A DNA stretch of 64,000 bases, from assembly GCF_916618955.1 (NCBI RefSeq), contig NZ_OU745390.1:5386001-5450000 (forward strand), written 5' to 3'. This stretch comes from Pseudomonas sp. Marseille-Q3773 (GTDB lineage Bacteria; Pseudomonadota; Gammaproteobacteria; Pseudomonadales; Pseudomonadaceae). The translations under genes and the position numbers were made by a program. Positions 36,751 to 47,298 of this stretch are shown here, piece after piece (the stretch's first letter is position 1; each line of letters begins with the position of its first letter). A model generated the notes under the pieces. It saw nothing but the letters and a program-made list of their open reading frames with translations, made no database searches and was not told the origin of the DNA.

Positions 36751-37476
36751 TCAGAGCCGGAACTCGTGGCCCAGGTAAACCTCTTTGACCAGGTCGTTGG
36801 CCAGGATGGTCTCGGCATCGCCTTCGGCGATGAGGCGGCCATCATTGACGATATAGGCGGTTTCGCAGATATCCAGGGTTTCGCGGACGTTGTGGTCGGT
36901 GATCAGCACACCGATGCCCTTGGCCTTGAGGTGGTGGATGATCTGCTTGATGTCGCCGACGGAGATCGGGTCGACACCGGCAAACGGTTCGTCCAGCAGG
37001 ATGAACTTGGGCGCGGTCGCCAGTGCACGGGCAATCTCGACGCGGCGGCGTTCGCCACCGGACAGGCTCATGCCGAGGTTGTCGCGAATGTGGCTGATGT
37101 GGAACTCCTGCAGCAGGCTTTCCAGTTCCTTGCGCCGGCCTTCGCGGTCGAGGTCCCTGCGGGTCTCGAGGATCGCCATGATGTTGTCGGCCACCGACAG
37201 TTTACGGAAGATCGAGGCTTCCTGCGGCAGGTAGCCGATACCGGCGCGGGCGCGACCGTGCATGGGCTGGTGGCTGACATCGAGGTTGTCGATCAGCACG
37301 CGGCCCTGCTCGGCCTGGACCAGGCCGACGATCATGTAGAAGCAGGTGGTCTTGCCGGCGCCATTGGGGCCGAGCAGGCCGACGATCTGGCCGCTGTCGA
37401 TCGACAGGCTGACGTCACGTACGACTTGCCGCCCCTTGTAGCTCTTGGCCAGGTGCTGGGCTTTGAGGGTTGCCAT
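36751..37476 (-). CDS. lptB: LPS export ABC ATPase LptB
   Basis: 241-aa cytoplasmic ATPase of the LptB2FG extractor that powers LPS transport to the cell surface. Walker [10 protein letters not shown] (about 36-44), signature [15 protein letters not shown] (about 138-152) and Walker [11 protein letters not shown] are present. It starts directly after the lptA stop with no gap. Partners LptF and LptG are encoded at 61181-63350 in this same window. Confidence 0.97.
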   Translation of the reverse strand: MATLKAQHLAKSYKGRQVVRDVSLSIDSGQIVGLLGPNGAGKTTCFYMIVGLVQAEQGRVLIDNLDVSHQPMHGRARAGIGYLPQEASIFRKLSVADNIMAILETRRDLDREGRRKELESLLQEFHISHIRDNLGMSLSGGERRRVEIARALATAPKFILLDEPFAGVDPISVGDIKQIIHHLKAKGIGVLITDHNVRETLDICETAYIVNDGRLIAEGDAETILANDLVKEVYLGHEFRL

Positions 37477-38001
37477 TTACTCGGCCTTCTTCTTGGGCTG
37501 GATCACCATGTCGATACGCTGACGCGGCGAAGTCACGTTGCCACCACGACCGGCGGTCGCCACCTGGGTCTTGGTGTTGTAGACGATCTTCTCGCCTTCG
37601 GTGGTGTTGCCTTCGTTCTCGACCTTGGCGCGATCGGTGAGGATCACCATGTCCTTTTGCGCCTGGTACTGGATGGTGACCGCCCAGCCTTTCATCTTGT
37701 CCGGCTTGGCTGCGCTCTGCTGCTGCTCGAAGTAGGCCAGGTTGCCCACCGAGGTCACCACGTCGATGTCGCCGGAGGCGGAGCGGGTGATGGTCACGGT
37801 GTTGCCTTTGATCATCATCGAACCCTGGGTGATGATCACGTCGCCGGTGTAGGTGGCCACGCCCTGCTTGTCGTCCAGGTGGGCGTTGTCGGCCTGGATG
37901 CGGATAGGCTGGTCACGATCATTCGGCAGGGCGAGGGCGCTCGCGCTTCCCAGTGCTGCGCTCAGGCTGAGCAAAAGGGGGAGGGTTTTAACGAGCCTCA
38001 T
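37477..38001 (-). CDS. lptA: Periplasmic LPS-bridge protein LptA
   Basis: 174-aa OstA/LptA-family protein. The signal peptide MRLVKTLPLLLSLSAALGSA ends near ALA. The mature part is a beta-jellyroll with IRIQADNAHLDDKQGVATYT and GDVIITQGSMMIKGNTVTI. It forms the periplasmic filament carrying LPS between LptC and LptD. The lptA start overlaps the lptC end by 14 bases. Confidence 0.95.
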   Translation of the reverse strand: MRLVKTLPLLLSLSAALGSASALALPNDRDQPIRIQADNAHLDDKQGVATYTGDVIITQGSMMIKGNTVTITRSASGDIDVVTSVGNLAYFEQQQSAAKPDKMKGWAVTIQYQAQKDMVILTDRAKVENEGNTTEGEKIVYNTKTQVATAGRGGNVTSPRQRIDMVIQPKKKAE

Positions 38002-38560
38002 ACTGTCCTCTTACGTTAGAGAGCAAGTCCATCTTGCCTTCTTTCAAATACGCTTTCATTCCTTTACCCGTAGTCGTGCCACCGGCGCCGTCGATTCTAA
38101 CGGCTTGCTCGGTCTGCGCATATTGCTTCTGCGGGAACACGGTCATGCGTGAGCTGGTAATGATGGTTTCACGCTGCTTTTCGTCGGTACGGGCCACCCG
38201 CACGTTGTCGATCAGTTCGACTTCGCTGCCGTCCGGGTTGACCTCGGCGCGGGTACTCTGCACATGCCACGGGAACGCGGTGCCGCGGTACAGGTGCAGG
38301 TCCGGCGTGGTCAGCAGGGTGATTTCGCTGGCCTTGAGATGTTCGACCTTGTCGGCGGTCATTTCGTACTGCAGCTTGCCGTCGGGCAGGAACTGTACGC
38401 TGTGGGCGTTCACCGCATAGTAGTCGATGGCGCTTTCGTCGGTCTGGGCCACCGGCTTGTCGAGGAAGCTTTCCGGGCTGACATTCCAGTAGCCGATCGC
38501 CACCAGCAGGGCGGCGATCACCGCGAGCAGCGCAATGTTGCGGGCTTTCTTGCTGAACAT
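37988..38560 (-). CDS. lptC: LPS transport membrane protein LptC
   Basis: 190-aa protein with one N-terminal membrane helix (ARNIALLAVIAALLVAIGYW) and a periplasmic jellyroll domain, docking LptA onto LptB2FG. LptC motifs include YYAVNAHSVQFLPDGKLQYE. It overlaps lptA and follows kdsC by 8 bp. Confidence 0.93.
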   Translation of the reverse strand: MFSKKARNIALLAVIAALLVAIGYWNVSPESFLDKPVAQTDESAIDYYAVNAHSVQFLPDGKLQYEMTADKVEHLKASEITLLTTPDLHLYRGTAFPWHVQSTRAEVNPDGSEVELIDNVRVARTDEKQRETIITSSRMTVFPQKQYAQTEQAVRIDGAGGTTTGKGMKAYLKEGKMDLLSNVRGQYEAR

Positions 38561-38568
38561 GGGCAGCC

Positions 38569-39093
38569 TTACAGGTAATTGGCGTTGGCAGCGTCCAGGG
38601 TGCCCTGGGCCTGCATGATCAGTTCGCAGAATTCACGGGCTGCGCCTTCGCCGCCGCGTGCCTGGGTCACGCCGTGGGCGTGCTGGCGAACGAATGGAGC
38701 GGCGCTGGCCACCGCCATGCCCAGGGCGACCCGGCGAATCACCGGCAGGTCGGGCAGGTCGTCGCCGAGGTAGGCCACTTGAGCATAGCTCAGGCCCAGC
38801 TCGGCGAGCAGGCCGTCAAGCACCACCAGTTTGTCCTCGCGGCCCTGATAAAGGTGCGGAATACCGAGGTTCTTTGCCCGGCGCTCGACCACCGGGGTCT
38901 TGCGCCCGCTGATGATCGCGGTGGTCACGCCCGAGGCCATGAGCATCTTGATGCCCTGGCCGTCGAGGGTATTGAAGGTCTTGAATTCGCTGCCGTCCTC
39001 GAGGAAGTACAGGCGCCCGTCGGTGAGCACGCCGTCCACGTCGAACACTGCCAGCTTGATGTGCTTGCCGCGTTGCATGAGGTCCTGGTTCAT
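38569..39093 (-). CDS. kdsC: 3-deoxy-D-manno-octulosonate 8-phosphate phosphatase KdsC
   Basis: 174-aa HAD-superfamily type C0 phosphatase releasing Kdo from Kdo-8-phosphate. Motif I is FDVDGVLTDGRLYF (catalytic Asp pair about residues 18 and 20), motif II serine in IISGR, motif III DDLPDLPVI. It acts one step after KdsA in LPS inner-core sugar synthesis. It lies 12 bp after kdsD. Confidence 0.96.
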   Translation of the reverse strand: MNQDLMQRGKHIKLAVFDVDGVLTDGRLYFLEDGSEFKTFNTLDGQGIKMLMASGVTTAIISGRKTPVVERRAKNLGIPHLYQGREDKLVVLDGLLAELGLSYAQVAYLGDDLPDLPVIRRVALGMAVASAAPFVRQHAHGVTQARGGEGAAREFCELIMQAQGTLDAANANYL

Positions 39094-39105
39094 TCCATCG
39101 CTCCT

Positions 39106-40080
39106 TTACATTACGCCGGCGCGCAGCAGGTCGTGCATGTTCAGGGCGCCGGTCGGGCGGTCCTCGCGGTCTACCACAACCAGGGCGCCGATCTTGTGGT
39201 CTTCCATGATCTTCAGGGCCTCGGCCGCGAGCATTTCGGCGCGGGCCGTCTTGCCGTGCACGGTCATGACCTGGTCGATCAGGGTGGTGTGCACATCGAT
39301 GTTGCGGTCCAGGCTGCGGCGCAGGTCGCCGTCGGTGAAGATCCCGGCGAGCTTGCCGTCGGCTTCGACGATCACCGTCATGCCCAGGCCTTTGCGGGAC
39401 ATTTCCAGCAGGGCGTCCTTGAGCAGGGTGCCGCGCGGGACCTGAGGCAGCTCATCGCCGGCGTGCATCACGTTCTCGACCTTCAGCAGCAGGCGGCGGC
39501 CCAGCGCACCACCCGGGTGCGAGAAGGCAAAGTCCTCGGCGGTGAAGCCGCGGGCCTCGAGCAGGGCGATGGCCAGGGCGTCGCCGAGCACCAGCGATGC
39601 GGTAGTGGAAGAGGTGGGGGCCAGGTTCAGCGGGCAGGCCTCTTGCTCGACGCGCGCGTCGAGGTTGACCTCGGCGGCCTGGGCCAGGGGCGAATCCGGG
39701 TTGCCGGTCAGGCTGATCAGCTTGATGCCCAGGCGCTTGATCAGTGGCAGCAGGGTGACGATTTCGGCGGTGCTGCCGGAGTTCGACAGGGCGAGAATCA
39801 CGTCATCGCGGGTAATCATGCCCATGTCGCCATGGCTGGCTTCGGCCGGGTGCACGAAAAATGCCGGGGTACCGGTGCTGGCCAGGGTGGCGGCGATCTT
39901 GTTGCCGATGTGCCCGGACTTGCCCATGCCGACCACGACGACCCGGCCCTTGCTGGCCAGGATCAGTTCGCAGGCCTTGACGAAATTGTCGTCGATGCGC
40001 GCCAGCAGGGCCTCTACGGCCTCGAGTTCCAGGCGCAGGGTGCGTTGGGCGGATTGGATCAGCTCGCTGGATTGGCTCAT
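39106..40080 (-). CDS. kdsD: D-arabinose 5-phosphate isomerase KdsD
   Basis: 324-aa isomerase converting ribulose 5-phosphate to arabinose 5-phosphate for Kdo. It has a SIS domain (GRVVVVGMGKSGHIGNKIAA near 45-64, SNSGSTAEIV near 100-109) and two C-terminal CBS domains (about 200-320). It is first of the kdsD-kdsC-lptC-lptA-lptB run with a good -10 upstream and is divergent from mlaF. Confidence 0.95.
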   Translation of the reverse strand: MSQSSELIQSAQRTLRLELEAVEALLARIDDNFVKACELILASKGRVVVVGMGKSGHIGNKIAATLASTGTPAFFVHPAEASHGDMGMITRDDVILALSNSGSTAEIVTLLPLIKRLGIKLISLTGNPDSPLAQAAEVNLDARVEQEACPLNLAPTSSTTASLVLGDALAIALLEARGFTAEDFAFSHPGGALGRRLLLKVENVMHAGDELPQVPRGTLLKDALLEMSRKGLGMTVIVEADGKLAGIFTDGDLRRSLDRNIDVHTTLIDQVMTVHGKTARAEMLAAEALKIMEDHKIGALVVVDREDRPTGALNMHDLLRAGVM

Positions 40081-40113
40081 GTCGAAAAAGCAATGCCTGA
40101 TGAAAAGGCCGCG

Positions 40114-40142
40114 ATTATACGCGCAATGATGAAAACCCTCAC
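40114..40142 (-). promoter_or_regulatory. Probable sigma-70 promoter of kdsD operon
   Basis: Perfect TATAAT on the minus strand at 40114-40119, with GTGAGG (3 of 6 to TTGACA) 17 bp upstream. It lies 34 bp before the kdsD ATG. Confidence 0.55.
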
Positions 40143-40207
40143 CCTTTCGATTGTGTGGCGAAAGTCCTCAATGCCTGTCCCAGGGCTGAACGACTGCTTG
40201 CATGGCC

Positions 40208-40237
40208 TTGGGGCGGTGCCGTCAGCGGTGCTATAGT
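40208..40237 (+). promoter_or_regulatory. Candidate sigma-70 promoter of the mla operon
   Basis: TTGGGG (40208-40213), 18-bp spacer, TATAGT (40232-40237; 5 of 6). It gives a 5' leader of about 85 nt before mlaF. Confidence 0.4.
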
Positions 40238-40327
40238 TCGCCGCTATTCGGCCTGCCAGGGGTGCGTGTGCCTTCCTGAAGGAGGCCGGCGTCCATTAGG
40301 ACGAGGCTGCATCAGCAAGGAGTCTAG

Positions 40328-41137
40328 ATGAGTGTGGATAGCGCCTACGCGGTCGAGTTGAAGGGGGTTACCTTCAAACGCGGTTCGCGCAGCATTTTCA
40401 GCAACGTCGACATTCGCATCCCGCGCGGCAAGGTCACCGGTATCATGGGGCCATCGGGGTGCGGCAAAACCACGTTGCTGCGCCTGATGGGCGCGCAGTT
40501 GCGCCCTTCCAGCGGTGAGGTCTGGGTGGCCGGGCAGAACCTGCCGACCCTGTCGCGCAGCGATCTGTTCGACGCCCGCAAGCAGATGGGGGTGCTGTTC
40601 CAGAGCGGCGCGCTGTTCACCGACCTCGATGTGTTCGAGAACGTCGCGTTCCCGTTGCGCGTGCACACCCAGCTGCCGGATGAGATGATCCGCGACATCG
40701 TGCTGATGAAGCTGCAGGCCGTGGGCCTGCGCGGTGCCATCGACCTGATGCCGGACGAGCTGTCCGGTGGCATGAAGCGCCGGGTAGCGCTGGCCCGGGC
40801 GATTGCCCTGGACCCGCAGATTCTCATGTACGACGAACCGTTCGTCGGCCAGGACCCGATCGCCATGGGCGTACTGGTGCGCCTGATCCGTCTGCTCAAC
40901 GACGCGCTGGGCATCACCAGTATCGTGGTCTCCCACGACCTGGCGGAAACCGCCAGCATCGCCGACTACATCTATGTGGTGGGTGACGGCCAGGTGCTGG
41001 GCCAGGGTACTCCTGACGAGCTGATGGGGTCGGATAACCCGCGCATTCGCCAGTTCATGAAGGGCGACCCGGACGGCCCGGTTCCTTTCCACTTTCCCGC
41101 GCCTGACTACCGCGCCGACCTGCTGGGGGCGCGTTGA
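40328..41137 (+). CDS. mlaF: Mla phospholipid-transport ATPase MlaF (Ttg2A)
   Basis: 269-aa ABC ATPase of the MlaFEDB inner-membrane complex, which maintains outer-membrane lipid asymmetry. In P. putida the operon is called ttg2 for its role in toluene tolerance. Walker [12 protein letters not shown] (about 42-52), signature [14 protein letters not shown] and Walker [14 protein letters not shown] are clear. AAGGAG precedes the ATG. The stop overlaps mlaE by one base. Confidence 0.96.
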   Translation: MSVDSAYAVELKGVTFKRGSRSIFSNVDIRIPRGKVTGIMGPSGCGKTTLLRLMGAQLRPSSGEVWVAGQNLPTLSRSDLFDARKQMGVLFQSGALFTDLDVFENVAFPLRVHTQLPDEMIRDIVLMKLQAVGLRGAIDLMPDELSGGMKRRVALARAIALDPQILMYDEPFVGQDPIAMGVLVRLIRLLNDALGITSIVVSHDLAETASIADYIYVVGDGQVLGQGTPDELMGSDNPRIRQFMKGDPDGPVPFHFPAPDYRADLLGAR

Positions 41138-41934
41138 TGCGCAGAAAATCCTTACTCGAACGTGTGCGCCTGCTCGGGCGTTCGGCAATCGACGTGCTGG
41201 CGGTGCTGGGGCGTTCCTGCCTGTTCCTGTTCCATGCCCTGGTCGGCCGCGGCGGCATCGGTGGCGGCCTCCAGCTGCTGACCCGGCAGCTGTACTCGGT
41301 AGGCGTGTTGTCGCTGGCGATCATCGTCGTGTCCGGCGTGTTCATCGGCATGGTGCTGGCACTGCAGGGCTACAGCATCCTGACCAAGTACGGTTCGGAG
41401 CAGGCGGTGGGGCAGATGGTTGCCCTGACCCTGCTGCGTGAGCTCGGCCCGGTAGTGACCGCCTTGCTGTTCGCCGGCCGTGCCGGTTCCGCGCTGACCG
41501 CTGAAATCGGCAACATGAAGTCGACCGAGCAGCTGTCGAGCCTGGAAATGATCGGCGTTGACCCGCTCAAGTACATCGTCGCACCGCGCCTGTGGGCCGG
41601 TTTCATCTCGCTGCCGTTGCTGGCGCTGATCTTCAGCGTGGTCGGCATCTGGGGTGGCTCGTGGGTCGCCGTGGACTGGCTGGGCGTCTACGAGGGCTCG
41701 TTCTGGGCCAACATGCAGAACAGTGTTTCGTTCACCGACGACGTGCTCAACGGGCTGGTCAAGAGCCTGGTATTTGCCTTCGTCACGACCTGGATCGCCG
41801 TATTCCAGGGGTACGACTGTGAGCCCACCTCAGAAGGGATCAGCCGTGCCACCACCAAGACCGTGGTCTATGCCTCGTTGGCAGTGCTGGGTCTGGACTT
41901 TATTCTGACCGCCTTGATGTTTGGAGATTTCTGA
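41137..41934 (+). CDS. mlaE: Mla permease MlaE (Ttg2B)
   Basis: 265-aa MlaE-family permease with five or six hydrophobic segments and family motifs [20 protein letters not shown] and [20 protein letters not shown] (the latter near the C-terminus). The ATG at 41137 overlaps the mlaF stop (TGATG), and a TTG one codon upstream is not needed. It is the transmembrane part of the lipid transporter. Confidence 0.96.
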   Translation: MRRKSLLERVRLLGRSAIDVLAVLGRSCLFLFHALVGRGGIGGGLQLLTRQLYSVGVLSLAIIVVSGVFIGMVLALQGYSILTKYGSEQAVGQMVALTLLRELGPVVTALLFAGRAGSALTAEIGNMKSTEQLSSLEMIGVDPLKYIVAPRLWAGFISLPLLALIFSVVGIWGGSWVAVDWLGVYEGSFWANMQNSVSFTDDVLNGLVKSLVFAFVTTWIAVFQGYDCEPTSEGISRATTKTVVYASLAVLGLDFILTALMFGDF

Positions 41935-42419
41935 TGCAAAACCGCACCCTGGAAATCGGTGTCGGCCTGTTCCTCCTGGCCGGGATCCTGGCGTTGCTGC
42001 TGCTGGCCCTGCGTGTCAGCGGCCTGTCGGCCAGCCCGAGCAGCGATACCTATAAAGTTTATGCGTACTTCGACAATATCGCCGGTTTGACGGTCAGAGC
42101 TAAAGTGACCATGGCCGGTGTGACCATCGGCAAGGTGACCGCCATCGACCTGGATCGTGATTCCTACACCGGTCGGGTGACGTTGCAGCTGGACAAGTCG
42201 GTGGACAACCTGCCGGTCGACTCCACTGCCTCGATCCTGACTGCCGGGCTGCTGGGCGAGAAGTACATCGGCATCAGCGTGGGTGGTGAAGAACAGGTGC
42301 TCAAGGATGGCGCAACCATCCATGACACCCAGTCGGCGCTGGTGCTGGAAGATCTGATTGGCAAGTTCCTGCTCAACTCCGTTGGCAAGGAACCGAAAGA
42401 AGCGCAACCGGCTAATTGA
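41934..42419 (+). CDS. mlaD: Mla MCE-domain lipid-binding protein MlaD (Ttg2C)
   Basis: 161-aa membrane-anchored protein: an N-terminal helix (VGLFLLAGILALLLLALRVS) followed by one MCE domain (YKVYAYFDNIAGLTVRAKVT, then VTIGKVTAI). MlaD hexamers form the periplasmic channel of the Mla complex. TGATG coupling with mlaE. Confidence 0.95.
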   Translation: MQNRTLEIGVGLFLLAGILALLLLALRVSGLSASPSSDTYKVYAYFDNIAGLTVRAKVTMAGVTIGKVTAIDLDRDSYTGRVTLQLDKSVDNLPVDSTASILTAGLLGEKYIGISVGGEEQVLKDGATIHDTQSALVLEDLIGKFLLNSVGKEPKEAQPAN

Positions 42420-42428
42420 GGAGTTTCC

Positions 42429-43076
42429 ATGATTTCGATCCTGCGACGTGGCCTGCTGGTCCTGCTGGCGGCCTTCCCCCTGATGGCAATGGCCGCGCAG
42501 TCGCCGCACGACGTGGTGCAGAGCACCACCACCGAGCTGCTGGGTGAGCTCAAGGCCAACAAGGAGCAGTACAAGACCAACCCGCAAGCTTTCTACGACA
42601 CCCTTGACCGGATCCTCGCGCCCGTGGTCGATGCCGACGGTATTTCCCGCAGCATCATGACCGTCAAGTACTCGCGCAAGGCCACCCCAGAGCAGATGCA
42701 GCGCTTCCAGGAAAACTTCAAACGCAGCCTGTTCCAGTTCTACGGTAACGCGCTGCTGGAGTACAACAACCAGGGTATCGTCGTGGACCCGGCCAAGGCC
42801 GATGACGGCAAGCGCGCCTCGGTAGGCATGAAGGTCACCGGCAACAATGGTGCCGTTTACCCGGTGCAGTACACCCTGGAAAACATCGGCGGCCAATGGA
42901 AGGTGCGTAACGTGATCGTCAATGGCATCAACATCGGCAAGCTGTTCCGCGACCAGTTTGCCGACGCCATGCAGCGCAACGGCGGCGACCTGGACAAGAC
43001 CATCGACGGCTGGGCCGGTGAAGTGGCCAAGGCCAAGCAGGCCGCCGACAATTCGCCAGAGAAGACCGTGAAATGA
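42429..43076 (+). CDS. mlaC: Periplasmic phospholipid shuttle MlaC (Ttg2D)
   Basis: 215-aa periplasmic lipid carrier between the MlaA-porin complex and MlaD. The signal peptide MISILRRGLLVLLAAFPLMA ends at MAA. The family sequence NVIVNGININIGKLFRDQFADA appears near 160-180 (here VNGINIGKLFRDQFADAMQ). It overlaps mlaB by 4 bases (ATGA). Confidence 0.95.
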   Translation: MISILRRGLLVLLAAFPLMAMAAQSPHDVVQSTTTELLGELKANKEQYKTNPQAFYDTLDRILAPVVDADGISRSIMTVKYSRKATPEQMQRFQENFKRSLFQFYGNALLEYNNQGIVVDPAKADDGKRASVGMKVTGNNGAVYPVQYTLENIGGQWKVRNVIVNGINIGKLFRDQFADAMQRNGGDLDKTIDGWAGEVAKAKQAADNSPEKTVK

Positions 43077-43375
43077 GTGAGGCCGCTGTTAGCATGGCCG
43101 AGCCGGGCGTACTGCACCTGGCCGGTGTGCTGGACTACCGCAGCGGGCCGGCCCTGCGCAAGCAGGGCAAGGCGCTGATCGGCGCCTGCCGCGAGGCACA
43201 GCTGGTGCTCGATTGCTCGGCGGTGCAGCGATCCACCAGTGTCGGCCTGTCCTTGCTGCTGGCCTTCGTGCGTGATGCCCAGGCCGCCGGCAAGGGCTGC
43301 CAGGTGCGCAACATGCCTGACGACATGCGCGAAATTGCCGAGGTCTATGACCTCGACGAAGTACTGGCAACCTGA
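43073..43375 (+). CDS. mlaB: STAS-domain protein MlaB (Ttg2E)
   Basis: 100-aa cytoplasmic STAS-domain subunit that binds and stabilises MlaF. The STAS core is LVLDCSAVQRSTSVGLSLLL with the conserved T/S pair. Last gene of mlaFEDCB, ending in a terminator. Confidence 0.92.
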   Translation: MSEAAVSMAEPGVLHLAGVLDYRSGPALRKQGKALIGACREAQLVLDCSAVQRSTSVGLSLLLAFVRDAQAAGKGCQVRNMPDDMREIAEVYDLDEVLAT

Positions 43376-43393
43376 TGCTGCAACAGGAATGAT

Positions 43394-43446
43394 GGCCCCT
43401 CGGTCAGCGAAGCCCTCGTTGGGCTTCGCAGGCGAGGGGCTTTTTT
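43394..43446 (+). terminator. Rho-independent terminator of the mla operon
   Basis: GCCCCTCG (43395-43402) pairs with CGAGGGGC (43433-43440), enclosing an inner hairpin GCGAAGCCC...GGGCTTCGC (43407-43429), followed by TTTTTT. A strong, two-tier stem. Confidence 0.9.
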
Positions 43447-43453
43447 GTATGAT
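43424..43453 (+). promoter_or_regulatory. Candidate promoter of ibaG-murA overlapping the mla terminator
   Basis: TTCGCA (43424-43429, 4 of 6), 18-bp spacer, TATGAT (43448-43453, 5 of 6). The -35 is inside the terminator stem and the -10 is directly after its T-tract. Confidence 0.35.
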
Positions 43454-43492
43454 GGCCGACCCGTGCGCATCGGGCGCCGATTGAGGTTGAGC

Positions 43493-45021
<1,529 letters not shown>

Positions 45022-45038
45022 TTATCTGCCTGGCACAT

Positions 45039-45127
45039 CCTGTGGGAGCGGGCATGCCCGCGAAGAGGCCTCCGCGGTGCATGGCACCGGCTATGCCGGT
45101 GTTCGCGGGCTAGCCCGCTCCCACAGG
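45039..45127. repeat. REP doublet between murA and hisG
   Basis: Units 45039-45070 (GGAGCGGGCATGCCCGCGAA core) and 45098-45127 (TTCGCGGGCTAGCCCGCTCC core) in inverted orientation. The 27-bp spacer contains its own dyad ACCGGCTATGCCGGT. It lies inside what would otherwise be an ibaG-murA-hisG transcription unit. Confidence 0.85.
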
Positions 45128-45200
45128 GTGGGCCTGATGAATTGAATGCGGTCGGGCTTGTGGCCCGGCCGGCAGTAGCCGCTTGAGGACCGACGTTCCA

Positions 45201-45836
45201 ATGTTGACCATCGCGCTTTCCAAAGGCCGTATTCTCGACGATACCCTGCCGCTGCTGGCGGAAGCCGGTATCGTGCCGACCGAGAACCCGGACAAGAGTC
45301 GCAAACTGATCATCCCCACCACGCAGGACGATGTGCGCCTGCTGATCGTGCGTGCCACCGACGTGCCGACCTATGTCGAGCATGGTGCCGCCGACCTGGG
45401 CGTGGCCGGCAAGGACGTGCTGATGGAGTACGGCGGCCAGGGCCTGTACGAGCCCCTGGACCTGCAGATTGCCCGTTGCAAGCTGATGACCGCTGGCGTG
45501 GTCGGCGCACCCGAGCCCAAGGGCCGTCTGCGCGTGGCTACCAAGTTCGTCAACGTAGCCAAGCGCTACTACGCCGAACAGGGGCGCCAGGTCGACATCA
45601 TCAAGCTGTATGGCTCGATGGAGCTGGCGCCGCTGATCAACCTCGCCGACAAGATCATCGACGTGGTCGACACCGGCAACACCCTGCGTGCCAACGGCCT
45701 GGAACCGCAGGAGCTGATCGCCACGATCAGCTCGCGCCTGGTGGTCAACAAGGCCTCCATGAAAATGCAGCACGCCCGTATCCAGAGCCTGATCGACACG
45801 CTGCGCGGAGCAGTCGAATCGCGACACCGCGGCTGA
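45201..45836 (+). CDS. hisG: ATP phosphoribosyltransferase, short form HisG
   Basis: 211-aa catalytic subunit of the first step of histidine synthesis (ATP plus PRPP). It is the short form, lacking the C-terminal regulatory ACT-like domain of the roughly 300-aa HisG, and should require HisZ encoded elsewhere. Motifs: [15 protein letters not shown] at the start and [18 protein letters not shown] PRPP loop (here [13 protein letters not shown]). ATG at 45201; an upstream start giving six more residues is unlikely. Confidence 0.96.
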   Translation: MLTIALSKGRILDDTLPLLAEAGIVPTENPDKSRKLIIPTTQDDVRLLIVRATDVPTYVEHGAADLGVAGKDVLMEYGGQGLYEPLDLQIARCKLMTAGVVGAPEPKGRLRVATKFVNVAKRYYAEQGRQVDIIKLYGSMELAPLINLADKIIDVVDTGNTLRANGLEPQELIATISSRLVVNKASMKMQHARIQSLIDTLRGAVESRHRG

Positions 45837-45970
45837 CTCTCTACCGACCGCGCGCGGCCTTCGCTGTCGCGCCCGTCTATCCGCGTCATAGCCATTTTTC
45901 TCGGGTGCCCGCGCGGATGGACTGGTAGCCTAGGGCGCCTGAGCATTCGCCAATAATCGAGGCCCTCGCC

Positions 45971-47296
45971 ATGACCGTGTCCACTGCAATCGCCCGTCTC
46001 AACGCTGCTGATCCGGATTTCGCCCGACATCTGGATCATCTGCTGAGCTGGGAAAGTGTGTCCGATGACGCGGTCAACCAACGCGTGCTCGATATCATCA
46101 AGGCAGTGCGCGAGCGCGGCGATGCGGCGCTGGTGGAGTTCACCCAGCGTTTCGATGGTGTGGATGCCAAGTCGATCGACGACCTGATCCTCAAGCGCGA
46201 CCGCCTGGAACTGGCCCTGACCCGTATTACCCCAGCCCAGCGCGAAGCCCTGGAAAAGGCCGCCAACCGTGTGCGCCTGTACCACGAGCGGCAGAAGCAG
46301 GACTCCTGGCAGTACACCGAAGCCGACGGCACCGTGCTCGGTCAGAAGGTCACCCCGCTGGACCGCGCCGGTCTGTACGTGCCGGGCGGCAAGGCGTCGT
46401 ACCCGTCGTCGGTGCTGATGAATGCCATCCCGGCCAAGGTTGCCGGCGTGGCCGAAGTGGTCATGGTGGTGCCGACCCCGCGTGGCGAGGTCAACGAGCT
46501 GGTGCTGGCGGCAGCCTGCATCGCCGGTGTCGACCGGGTATTCACCGTTGGTGGCGCCCAGGCCGTCGCCGCGCTGGCCTACGGTACTGAGAGCGTGCCG
46601 CAGGTGGACAAGATCGTCGGCCCGGGCAACATCTACGTCGCCACCGCCAAACGCCACGTGTTCGGCCAGGTGGGCATCGACATGATCGCCGGCCCGTCGG
46701 AAATCCTCGTGGTGTGCGACGGCCAGACCGACCCGGACTGGATCGCCATGGACCTGTTCTCCCAGGCCGAGCACGACGAAGACGCCCAGGCGATTCTGGT
46801 CAGCCCGGATGCCGCGTTCCTCGACCGTGTTGCCGCCAGCATCGACAAGTTGCTGCCGACCATGGAGCGTGCCGCGATCATCGAAAAATCGATCAATGGC
46901 CGTGGTGCGCTGATCCAGGTACGCGACATGCAGCAGGCCATCGAAGTGGCCAACCGCATCGCACCGGAGCACCTGGAGCTGTCGGTAGCCGACCCGCAGG
47001 CTTGGTTGCCGCACATCCGCCACGCGGGCGCGGTCTTCATGGGTCGCCACACCAGCGAAGCGCTCGGCGACTACTGCGCCGGCCCCAACCACGTGCTGCC
47101 CACTTCCGGTACCGCGCGGTTCTCGTCGCCATTGGGGGTATATGACTTCCAGAAGCGTTCGTCGATCATCTTCTGCTCCGAGCAGGGCGCGTCCGAACTG
47201 GGCCATACCGCCTCGGTCCTGGCCCGTGGCGAGTCGCTGACCGCCCACGCCCGTAGCGCTGAATACCGTATCCTGACCCAAGAGAAGGGGAACTGA
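45971..47296 (+). CDS. hisD: Histidinol dehydrogenase HisD
   Basis: 441-aa zinc enzyme catalysing the last two oxidations from histidinol to histidine. Family signature [20 protein letters not shown] and catalytic region [12 protein letters not shown] are present. It is separated from hisG by 134 bp with no feature I recognise, and followed by hisC after 2 bp. Confidence 0.97.
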   Translation: MTVSTAIARLNAADPDFARHLDHLLSWESVSDDAVNQRVLDIIKAVRERGDAALVEFTQRFDGVDAKSIDDLILKRDRLELALTRITPAQREALEKAANRVRLYHERQKQDSWQYTEADGTVLGQKVTPLDRAGLYVPGGKASYPSSVLMNAIPAKVAGVAEVVMVVPTPRGEVNELVLAAACIAGVDRVFTVGGAQAVAALAYGTESVPQVDKIVGPGNIYVATAKRHVFGQVGIDMIAGPSEILVVCDGQTDPDWIAMDLFSQAEHDEDAQAILVSPDAAFLDRVAASIDKLLPTMERAAIIEKSINGRGALIQVRDMQQAIEVANRIAPEHLELSVADPQAWLPHIRHAGAVFMGRHTSEALGDYCAGPNHVLPTSGTARFSSPLGVYDFQKRSSIIFCSEQGASELGHTASVLARGESLTAHARSAEYRILTQEKGN

Positions 47297-47298
47297 GC

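Noticed and set aside
36720..36755. TGGCACG on the minus strand between lptB and rpoN as a sigma-54 site
   Set aside because: The -24 half matches exactly, but the -12 position reads GA rather than GC, so the element is incomplete.
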